From Eubacteriales bacterium (GTDB lineage Bacteria > Bacillota > Clostridia > Lachnospirales > Lachnospiraceae): 45,105 bases of DNA. Numbering within the stretch: position 1 is the first letter of the stretch; each line of letters begins with the position of its first letter. The DNA lies in NCBI GenBank assembly GCA_030539395.1, contig JAUNSC010000029.1, positions 1 through 45,105 on the forward strand, read 5' to 3'. The translations under genes and the position numbers were made by a program. Shown here piece by piece: positions 9,445 through 15,926 of this stretch. The notes under the pieces are model-generated. The model was not told where the DNA came from. It saw only the letters and a program-made list of their open reading frames with translations, and did not search any database.

Positions 9445-10128
9445 ATGGGGAGGAAAACGATTCGGAAAGACAATTCCCAAAAATGGATAAACAGAGGGAA
9501 AGCGCTGCTGGTCATCATATGGGTGGCAGTTATTCTGGCTTTCCTGATTAAGAGGAAAGAAATCACCATAGATGGTATTTTGGATTATACTCCGCAGAGT
9601 CTGGTACTGGCAGCATTTATGATGCTGGGCTTATTTGCACTTAAGAGTCTAAGCATTGTGATTTATTCGGGGATTCTTTATGTCATAGATGGAATCCTGT
9701 TTCCACTTCTGGTCGCAATTTTGATAAATATTTGCGGATCAGCGGTTATGGTTTCACTGCCGTATGTGATTGGAAGGAAAATGGGTGCGAAGGCTGCAGG
9801 GTATGTGGTAGAGAAATATCCAAAAGCAAAGTCGTTGAATAAGCTTCGTTCTGAGAATGATTTTATTTTTACGTTTTTTGTGAGAATTATTGGAAGACTG
9901 CCCAGTGACATTGTGAGTATGTATATGGGAGCTATTGGGGTGGAATATCAAAAGTATCTGTCAGGAAGTATACTGGGAATGCTGCCTCATATGATTACCT
10001 TTCCGATTATGGGAATGAACATAACCAATCCGGGGGCCAGGGAATTCATCGTATCATTATGTGTCGAAATTGTCATTATGATAGGAACTACAACAGCATA
10101 TGTTTTGAGCAAGAAGAAATGTGGTTGA
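9445..10128 (+). CDS. TVP38/TMEM64 family (VTT/DedA-like) membrane protein
   Basis: A 227-residue integral membrane protein with about five to six hydrophobic segments. The VTT-domain signature appears as GRLPSDIVSMYMGAIG (about residues 151-166), with the preceding conserved F-x-R element, and further hydrophobic helices to the end. VTT/DedA proteins are linked to lipid scrambling and undecaprenyl-phosphate recycling, which would suit the lipid-gene neighbourhood; a specific substrate cannot be inferred. AAGGAG at 9426-9431 lies somewhat far (about 13 bases) from ATG 9445. The gene stands between the ftsH terminator and the KamA gene. Confidence 0.82.
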   Translation: MGRKTIRKDNSQKWINRGKALLVIIWVAVILAFLIKRKEITIDGILDYTPQSLVLAAFMMLGLFALKSLSIVIYSGILYVIDGILFPLLVAILINICGSAVMVSLPYVIGRKMGAKAAGYVVEKYPKAKSLNKLRSENDFIFTFFVRIIGRLPSDIVSMYMGAIGVEYQKYLSGSILGMLPHMITFPIMGMNITNPGAREFIVSLCVEIVIMIGTTTAYVLSKKKCG

Positions 10129-10231
10129 AAATATCAGATATGAAGCGGAAACCACGGAAAAAGCTGCATGCATAAATGAAGAAAAATAAAGTATTTCTTA
10201 CTGTGAGGCTGAAGGTAAGGAGGAAAAGTAT

Positions 10232-11338
10232 ATGAGTACGTGGCAGGAATTATTAAATAACAGTATTCGTGATATCGAAAAATTAAAAGAAGTATTGCAA
10301 CTGACAAATGAAGAAGCAGAGCAGATGACAAGAATTGCTCAGAAATATCCGGTTTGTGTTAATCCATATTATTTGAGTTTGGTGAATATGGAAGATAGAA
10401 ATGATCCTGTTAGGAAAATGTGTATTCCGGATATCCGGGAATTTTCAGAGGGCGGGCAAAAGGATACCAGCGGAGAAGCTGATAACACTGTAATGAAAGG
10501 AATGCAGCACAAATATAGGCAGACAGCACTTATATTGTCTACGAATCAATGTGCTATGTACTGCCGTCATTGTTTCAGAAAGCGCATGGTGGGACTGACT
10601 TCTGAAGAAGTAGCCAGCCAATTGCCAGTGATGGCGGATTATGTCAGAAACCATCCTGAAATCAATAATGTGCTAATTTCAGGTGGAGATGCATTCTTGA
10701 ATTCCTCTGAGTTGATAGAAAAGTATCTGGCATATTTTTCAAATGTTCCCAGTCTTGATTTCATCCGTTTTGGGACAAGAGTTCCGGTTGTTTTGCCTCA
10801 GAGAATTATTCAAGATGAAAGATTGTTGAGACTGCTTGCCATATATGGGAAGGAGAAACAGATTATTATTGTTACCCAGTATAATCATCCAAGAGAACTG
10901 ACACCGGAGTCTATGAAGGCCATCAGGAAGCTGCGGGAGGCAGGGTGCATTGTTAGAAATCAGACGGTTTTGTTAAAGGGGGTTAATGATAACGTAAAAA
11001 CCATGGCTCAACTAATGAATCGGTTGGTTTCTTATGGTGTGATACCATATTACATTTTTCAGTGTCGGCCTGTAGAGGGAGTCCAGAATCAGTTTCAGGT
11101 GCTGCTTCTGGATGGAATTGAACTTGTCAATGAAGCCAGAAAGTCTATGAATGGACAATCCAAAAGTGTGCGGTATGTATTATCACATCCAACGGGTAAG
11201 ATTGAAATGATTGGGAAAGGCGAAAATCAGAAAGTGATATTTAGGTATCATCAGGCAAAATATGACAAAGACCAGTCAAGAATATTCTGCAGGAAAATCA
11301 GTCAAAAGCAATGCTGGCTGGAGGGTATTCCGGAATAG
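10232..11338 (+). CDS. KamA family radical SAM protein (lysine 2,3-aminomutase-like)
   Basis: A 368-residue radical S-adenosylmethionine enzyme. The 4Fe-4S cluster motif CxxxCxxC is at about residues 107, 111 and 114 (CAMYCRHC), followed by the ISGGDAF glycine-rich SAM-binding segment. The fold and order match the lysine/glutamate 2,3-aminomutase family, and a lysine in SHPTGK near residue 320 could be the pyridoxal-phosphate anchor. It is about 45 residues shorter than classical KamA, so it may lack the C-terminal oligomerisation part or act on another amino acid. AAGGAGG at 10216-10222 fixes the start. No other lysine-fermentation gene is nearby, so a catabolic role is not supported. Confidence 0.85.
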   Translation: MSTWQELLNNSIRDIEKLKEVLQLTNEEAEQMTRIAQKYPVCVNPYYLSLVNMEDRNDPVRKMCIPDIREFSEGGQKDTSGEADNTVMKGMQHKYRQTALILSTNQCAMYCRHCFRKRMVGLTSEEVASQLPVMADYVRNHPEINNVLISGGDAFLNSSELIEKYLAYFSNVPSLDFIRFGTRVPVVLPQRIIQDERLLRLLAIYGKEKQIIIVTQYNHPRELTPESMKAIRKLREAGCIVRNQTVLLKGVNDNVKTMAQLMNRLVSYGVIPYYIFQCRPVEGVQNQFQVLLLDGIELVNEARKSMNGQSKSVRYVLSHPTGKIEMIGKGENQKVIFRYHQAKYDKDQSRIFCRKISQKQCWLEGIPE

Positions 11339-11550
11339 GAAGTTGTCGGTGTTTGGGCATTAGGTGTATGTCTGTTGTTAGGACAATATGAAGTGACCTC
11401 ACAGTGGATAGTTCGATGGTTCTCTTCTTAATACATAATAGTTTCCTCATAAAAATAAGCAGGATGTGGGTGGCTTTGGTAAATGCGCAGAAAAAAAGAA
11501 ACAGCATAATATGAAAAAAGACAGAGCAGATCAACTGGGTTGCCAGATTG

Positions 11551-11869
11551 ATGAAATCTTCAAGAGGGATTGGTGTGGTGCTTCTGGCATACTCTTTTAT
11601 GGGTGGTGGATTCGGAATTCACCGACTGGAGGGCAGTCCCTTATGTCATTTCCAACATTGTCGCCATTACATCTATCACAGTTTTGATGAATGTTTTTCT
11701 GGAAAGGCATAATAACCTGCTCTATTCAATGCTATTACACTTTGGTTTTAATATCATCTATGTATTCTGGGATGCGGATATAGGTTTCTTTGTGATTTTA
11801 ACCATCCTGTATCTGGTCATTACGCCGATCACCGTGCTGATAAGGAATAAGGCGGAACTTGCTAAGTGA
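11551..11869 (+). pseudogene. CPBP family intramembrane protease, frameshifted remnant
   Basis: Two reading frames together spell the C-terminal half of a CPBP (Abi/CAAX-like) protease. One frame from 11551 gives MKSSRGIGVVL, the stretch normally before the first catalytic helix. The other, open from 11555 to 11869, gives LVWCFWHTLLW (the W-x-x-W-H motif) and later LLYSMLLHFGFN (the second catalytic His/Asn motif). A stop at 11552-11554 and the frame change near 11570 separate them, and no proper N-terminal half is present. CPBP proteases act in the membrane, often in bacteriocin immunity. Clearly degenerate; the family call is fairly safe because both His motifs survive. Confidence 0.65.
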
Positions 11870-12201
11870 TGCAGCTTCGGGCTTATTGGTGAAATGATTA
11901 GAATGAAAGATGCAGGTGGCAAGTCGAGAGGTGAGAACAGAAAATGGGCAATGATTTAGATGGAAAGAAAACAGGACGAACAGAGTAAAGGCAGATTAAA
12001 TCGAATTTTACAATGGAACTGTATGAATGATGAGAAAAAATGTATATGATTTTCAAGGAATGTTTGCTATAATAAATTATCTGCAGGGAATTATTATTCA
12101 GGGAGCAATGTATGTGGGAAAAATCTTTTGACTTGCTGATATAAAGAGCACTAAGTAACAAAGAAATATAAAAACAGGAAATTGTGGAGTGCAACAATCA
12201 T
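11870..12201. other. Intergenic region without a recognisable gene
   Basis: About 330 bases between the CPBP remnant and the DHFR-like gene. No open frame with a ribosome site is visible. An AT-rich stretch around 12060-12080 (GCTATAATAAATTAT) is a plausible -10 region for the downstream gene, but no convincing -35 element accompanies it. Confidence 0.4.
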
Positions 12202-12729
12202 ATGAGAAAGGTTATTTTATTTATTGCAATGAGCCTTGACAGATATATTGCAGACAAGAATGGTAGTGTGGACTGGCTTGATGGTCAGGGCGGGAATGAA
12301 GAAAATATTGATACTTATTCAATTTTTATAAAAGATATTGATACTGTTGTTATGGGGTGGAATACCTATCATCAGATTGTGACAGAACTGTCTCCTGCAG
12401 AATGGGTATATGATGATTTAACAAGTTACGTCATTACACATAGAGGATTGTCTTCGACAAATAAGATTATATTTACAGAAAATGCCTGTGATATTGTCAG
12501 GAAATTGAAACAGGAACAAGGTAAAAATATCTGGATATGTGGAAGCGCAAATATTATTCAGCAGTTAATGAAGGATGACTTGATTGATGAATATTATATT
12601 TCGGTCATTCCAACAATTTTGGGCTCTGGAATTTGTCTTTTTGGAACGCTCCCAAAAGAAATCAAATTGAAATTAATCTATACACAAACCTGTAATGGGA
12701 TAACTGATTTAGTCTACACGCGCAGATAA
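12202..12729 (+). CDS. Dihydrofolate reductase family protein (RibD C-terminal-like)
   Basis: A 175-residue single-domain protein of the RibD C-terminal/DHFR superfamily. Visible signatures are FIAMSLDRYIAD at the N-terminus (substrate and NADPH pocket), DTVVMGWNTYHQ (the M-G-x-x-T/S-Y dinucleotide-binding motif), IWICGSANIIQQL and ILGSGICLF. Such proteins are NADPH-dependent reductases of unknown substrate, common in Firmicutes and not the housekeeping FolA. ATG 12202 is chosen because homologous proteins begin a few residues before this motif; a GTG six codons upstream is possible. It stands alone and ends in a clear terminator at 12790. Confidence 0.82.
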   Translation: MRKVILFIAMSLDRYIADKNGSVDWLDGQGGNEENIDTYSIFIKDIDTVVMGWNTYHQIVTELSPAEWVYDDLTSYVITHRGLSSTNKIIFTENACDIVRKLKQEQGKNIWICGSANIIQQLMKDDLIDEYYISVIPTILGSGICLFGTLPKEIKLKLIYTQTCNGITDLVYTRR

Positions 12730-12789
12730 ATCGAGTTGCAACAGGCCATTTATTTAGAAATGACTATTGAGAATAGTGTGCAATAGGAA

Positions 12790-12831
12790 TACCGCACCGG
12801 ATGTATCAGGCATCTGATGCGGTAATTTTTT
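12790..12831 (+). terminator. Intrinsic terminator after the DHFR-like gene
   Basis: An imperfect 14-bp stem beginning TACCGCA and ending TGCGGTA, followed by ATTTTTT, 60 bases after the stop codon. Confidence 0.85.
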
Positions 12832-12938
12832 GAAAGAACGATAATTATTTCATAAAATAGTGTTACCTTTTGCCGGAAAATACGAATATATTTATGTAAG
12901 CGCTTATGGAGAACAGATGATTCAGGAAAGGATTGGAC

Positions 12939-13526
12939 ATGGAGGATGCAAGAATTATCAGAATGTTTCAGGAAAGAGATGAAGCGGCTATAAAGGAACT
13001 GAGCAGCAAATATAACCAGTATTGTTTCAAAATTGCCTGGAATGTGCTGTATAACAGGGAAGATTCGGAGGAATGTGTGAATGATACATGGTTCTCCGTA
13101 TGGTCATATATACCGCCCAGGAAACCGGCAGTGCTGTCTGCGTTTGTAGGAAAAATAACACGGGGACTGGCAATCGACACGCTTCGCAGAAAGTATGCGG
13201 CAAAACGCCCGGATTTACATATGTCAGATATTGAATTGGAGACAAGAGCGTTAAATAGCATAGCTGTGAATACACTGGATGATGTAATTGCCAAAAGGGA
13301 ATTGGAAAGAAACATAAATCAGTTCCTGCGAAGCCTGCCAAAGGCCGATTGTGATATCTTTCTGCGCAGATACTGGTATATGGACAGTCTGAAGGAAATC
13401 GCAGAAAGGCATGGAAAATCTGTGGGCAGTATAAAATCGAACCTGTACCGGAGCCGGAAAAAGCTGTACAGGATACTTAAGGAAGAAGGGAGCGTATCAT
13501 GCATAAAGACGGATATGAATTTTTAA
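12939..13526 (+). CDS. ECF-type RNA polymerase sigma factor
   Basis: A 195-residue sigma-70 family factor with only regions 2 and 4. Region 2 includes the core-binding stretch YNREDSEECVNDTWFSVW (about residues 39-57); region 4 has the helix-turn-helix SLKEIAERHGKSVGSIKSNLYRSRKKL near the C-terminus. The AGGAAAGG site at 12924-12931 matches ATG 12939. Its last 28 bases overlap the downstream DUF4179 gene in another frame, indicating translational coupling, as is normal for sigma/anti-sigma pairs. It should direct transcription of an envelope-stress or similar regulon; the target promoter is unknown, and its own promoter could not be identified. Confidence 0.92.
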   Translation: MEDARIIRMFQERDEAAIKELSSKYNQYCFKIAWNVLYNREDSEECVNDTWFSVWSYIPPRKPAVLSAFVGKITRGLAIDTLRRKYAAKRPDLHMSDIELETRALNSIAVNTLDDVIAKRELERNINQFLRSLPKADCDIFLRRYWYMDSLKEIAERHGKSVGSIKSNLYRSRKKLYRILKEEGSVSCIKTDMNF

Positions 13527-14647
13527 ACGTGTTGGAATGTGTGGATGACCAGCTAATATATCAGGCGTCGCAGCCATGGGACGGGAGCAAAAAAAATGAA
13601 AAAAGCGGTCATGGGATAAAAGCAGCCTGTACGGCTATGGTCATTATTCTGGGGCTTGGAGGGACTTTTCACAGGCAGGTGGAGGCTGCCATCAGCAGTT
13701 TCACCACCAGGATTGCACAGGTTCTGGGTGTGAAAAACGATCTGGCATCTTATGCGGAGGTGGTGAATTCATCACAGACCAAAGAAGGTATTACAGTTAC
13801 TTTAAATGAAGTAATACTGGCAGGGCAGGAGCTTCTGGTATCTTTTGAGGTAACGCCGGAAGCGGTTTCTGATATAGAAAATATCGGAGCAGCTCTGAAT
13901 GACAGGGTGAAAATAAATGGTACGGTATCAGAAAATGAGTCGAATATATTCCACGATTTTATGGAGGGTGATACGTCTCACAGATATGTGGAGACTTTTA
14001 CATTTAAAGAAGGCACAGTGACAGAAGAGGAGATGGAAATTCAGGTGGGGCTGAATATTTACCGGTATAAGGATAATCAGATAGGGAGGAAAGCACAGGA
14101 TGCGGAAGAAATTTCGTTTGCGTTTTCTTTTACAGCGTCCTGTTCGGATATGGAAAAAGAATACATTGATATCCCCATCAGCAGGACTCTGCAGGGAATA
14201 GATGATTCAGTCATGGAATTGACCTGGTTTTCAATGAATCCTATATCCAGCACGATTTCTGTCAAATCAGAAGATTCTTTTGACGCTTCAGAATATTATC
14301 TGAAAGGAACAGACAGTGAAGGAAATGAGTTGCTGTATTTTATGAGATGCGTGATTGTGGAACGGGAGGAGTTTGACGGCCTGCATTATGTTTTTGAAAA
14401 TGAATGGGGAGATACCCTGCCTTCGCTGGATTGCCGCTGGGTGGAGCTGCAGCTTTACCATCTGGATCTGCCTGATACGGAGGAAGGATTTTCTCTGGTA
14501 GAGGGAGAAACACCGGAGGGAGGTATAAGCAGTTATACCGTAGAGCATATGGATGGTGAGATAGAGAAGCTGGAAAACCAGATAACCATCGGAATGGATG
14601 AGATGAAACCGGTAGGAGAAAAGTTCAGGATAGAGATTCCGGAGTAA
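13499..14647 (+). CDS. DUF4179 domain protein, putative membrane anti-sigma factor
   Basis: A 382-residue protein with a short cytoplasmic N-terminus (about 40 residues), one transmembrane helix (AACTAMVIILGLGGTF, about residues 42-57) and a long acidic extracellular part. The piece after the membrane segment, with repeated phrases such as VTLNEVILAGQELLVSFEV, is typical of DUF4179 proteins encoded after ECF sigma factors in Clostridia. By context it would hold the upstream sigma factor at the membrane and sense an outside signal. It starts inside the sigma gene (28-base overlap). No zinc-binding anti-sigma motif is visible, so the anti-sigma role is inferred from position and topology. Confidence 0.8.
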   Translation: MHKDGYEFLNVLECVDDQLIYQASQPWDGSKKNEKSGHGIKAACTAMVIILGLGGTFHRQVEAAISSFTTRIAQVLGVKNDLASYAEVVNSSQTKEGITVTLNEVILAGQELLVSFEVTPEAVSDIENIGAALNDRVKINGTVSENESNIFHDFMEGDTSHRYVETFTFKEGTVTEEEMEIQVGLNIYRYKDNQIGRKAQDAEEISFAFSFTASCSDMEKEYIDIPISRTLQGIDDSVMELTWFSMNPISSTISVKSEDSFDASEYYLKGTDSEGNELLYFMRCVIVEREEFDGLHYVFENEWGDTLPSLDCRWVELQLYHLDLPDTEEGFSLVEGETPEGGISSYTVEHMDGEIEKLENQITIGMDEMKPVGEKFRIEIPE

Positions 14648-14670
14648 TAAAATAGAGTTCAGGTCATATA

Positions 14671-14690
14671 GGAGCTGCAAAAGCAGCTCC
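14671..14690. terminator. Short hairpin between convergent genes
   Basis: A perfect 8-bp stem GGAGCTGC / GCAGCTCC with an AAAA loop sits between the stops of the DUF4179 gene and the small minus-strand gene. No T-run follows on either strand, so it may be a weak terminator or an mRNA end stabiliser. Confidence 0.45.
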
Positions 14691-14697
14691 ATCTATA

Positions 14698-14865
14698 TTA
14701 ACGCCACGGCCAGCGGTCGCTGTCGCGCCTGTCATCTCTTCGGTCATTACGTCTGTCATCCCTGCGGTCATCGCGTCTGTCATCTCTGCGATCATCACGG
14801 CGGTCACAGCGGCATGGCGGACAGGGAGGGCATCCGGGTCTGCGGCGATTAAAATCTTCCGGCAT
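14698..14865 (-). CDS. Small Arg/Asp-repeat protein
   Basis: A 55-residue protein of unknown function. After MPEDFNRRRPG comes a Cys/Pro knot (CPPCPPCRC), then a run of about eight RRDD or closely similar tetrads ending SDRWPWR. A strong AAAGGAG at 14874-14880 supports ATG 14865 and argues that the frame is really translated. The DNA of the repeat is a degenerate 12-base unit, so it can expand or contract by slippage. The alternating charge would give a disordered, RNA- or membrane-surface-binding chain, and the four cysteines could bind metal; both are guesses. Similar charge-repeat mini-proteins are common in Lachnospiraceae, always without function. Confidence 0.6.
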   Translation of the reverse strand: MPEDFNRRRPGCPPCPPCRCDRRDDRRDDRRDDRRDDRRNDRRDDRRDSDRWPWR

Positions 14866-14934
14866 AAGAAATACTCCTTTTTTATTTATAATATGCGAAA
14901 GGCGATAAAGAGGTTGCAAGAAAATAAAAATAAA

Positions 14935-14961
14935 TCAGCACTCAGTTATTGACAGTGCTGA
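14935..14961. promoter_or_regulatory. CIRCE-like HrcA operator
   Basis: TCAGCACTC, nine bases, CAGTGCTGA: the two 9-base arms are inverted repeats at 8 of 9 positions and match the CIRCE consensus TTAGCACTC-N9-GAGTGCTAA closely in sequence and exactly in spacing. It overlaps the -35 box of the small heat-shock gene, where bound HrcA would block transcription until heat inactivates it. Confidence 0.85.
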
Positions 14962-14977
14962 TAATATGTGTTATAGT
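14949..14977 (+). promoter_or_regulatory. Sigma-A promoter of the small heat-shock gene
   Basis: TTGACA at 14949-14954 and TATAGT at 14972-14977 with a 17-base spacer. Transcription would begin near 14984, leaving a leader of about 110 bases that contains a 7-bp hairpin (TTATGGA / TCCATAA, 15037-15055). Confidence 0.8.
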
Positions 14978-15097
14978 ACAAATAGAACAAGAGGAACAAA
15001 GCGAAAGCTCGGATCCAAAGTTCATCGTATGATACGTTATGGAATTGCTCCATAATGCAATTAATAAATTTTTGCTTAGTGAAAGGAGAAATGACTT

Positions 15098-15535
15098 ATG
15101 TTAATGCCTGGTATTTTTGGAGAAAATTTGTTTGATGATTTGATGGATTTTTCGTTCCCCAGAACAAGCAGAGTTCTGCATCAGGGGAATACACAGAATG
15201 TGATGAGAACAGATGTGAAGGAGACAGATGAGGGATACGAGATTGATATTGATCTGCCGGGATTTAAAAAGGAAGATGTCAAAGCACAGCTGAAAAATGG
15301 GTATTTGACTATTCAGGCAACACAGAATGTGAACAATGATCAGAAGGATAATGATGGAAAATACATCAGGAGAGAGCGATTCTCTGGATCAGTAAGCCGG
15401 AGCTTTTATGTAGGAGAGAAAGTAACGGAAGAAGATATCCATGCGAAGTTTGAGGACGGAATTCTTAAACTGACTTTGCCAAAAGCAGACAATCATAAAA
15501 TGGAGCAGGAAAATTATATTGCAATCGAAGGCTAA
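15098..15535 (+). CDS. Small heat-shock protein, Hsp20/alpha-crystallin family
   Basis: A 145-residue ATP-independent holdase chaperone that keeps unfolding proteins soluble. The alpha-crystallin domain covers about residues 38-140 and shows DIDLPGFKKEDVKAQLKNGYL, the RRERFSGSVSRSFYVG strand and, near the end, the conserved FEDGILKLTLPK. AAGGAG at 15083-15088 fixes the start. Expression is predicted to be heat-induced through the CIRCE operator 140 bases upstream. Monocistronic, closed by a long hairpin. Confidence 0.95.
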   Translation: MLMPGIFGENLFDDLMDFSFPRTSRVLHQGNTQNVMRTDVKETDEGYEIDIDLPGFKKEDVKAQLKNGYLTIQATQNVNNDQKDNDGKYIRRERFSGSVSRSFYVGEKVTEEDIHAKFEDGILKLTLPKADNHKMEQENYIAIEG

Positions 15536-15610
15536 AACTAAGAGGGTGATTCCAGAAGGAAGGAGCCTTTACAGGAACACAGGCAGTTCACTGGTTCTGC
15601 TTTAAGCTTG

Positions 15611-15652
15611 GGGCTGTTGTACAGACTGATTTAATCAGATGTACGCAGCCCT
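15611..15652 (+). terminator. Long hairpin after the small heat-shock gene
   Basis: Arms starting GGGCTG and ending CAGCCC, with GTACA / TGTAC and CTGATT / AATCAG inside, make an almost complete 19-bp stem followed by TTTAT. The T-run is short, so termination may be partial. The rest of the gap up to 15926 holds short open frames without ribosome sites; nothing could be recognised there. Confidence 0.6.
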
Positions 15653-15926
15653 TTATCAGTTCGCCGGCGTGATGTGGAATATGCTGAGAAAATAGTTTCT
15701 AAATGGATATGGGGCAGTATAAACTGGATGAAATAAAAATTGGATGTTTGCTGAGACAGGCGAATGCGGGACATCATGGAAGAAACGCGGAAAAGAAGAA
15801 AGGAATAGTAGTGGTATTCGGAATCAGGACCAATCGATGGTTCCATGCATATAAAACTTTTTACTTTTTTATCAGGAAATGATAAGATATCGTCATCGGG
15901 ATGAATTTATTTTAAAGGAGAAGACG

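Noticed and set aside
12897-12906. Palindrome TAAGCGCTTA before the ECF sigma gene
   Set aside because: A single 10-base palindrome is expected by chance at this scale and no second copy or promoter alignment supports a role.
14700-14830. Short tandem repeats that could suggest a CRISPR array
   Set aside because: The unit is only about 12 bases, has no unique spacers and encodes RRDD in a translated frame.
15652-15878. Open frames between the Hsp20 hairpin and the broken helicase
   Set aside because: Several overlapping short frames exist without start signals or recognisable motifs; nothing could be supported.
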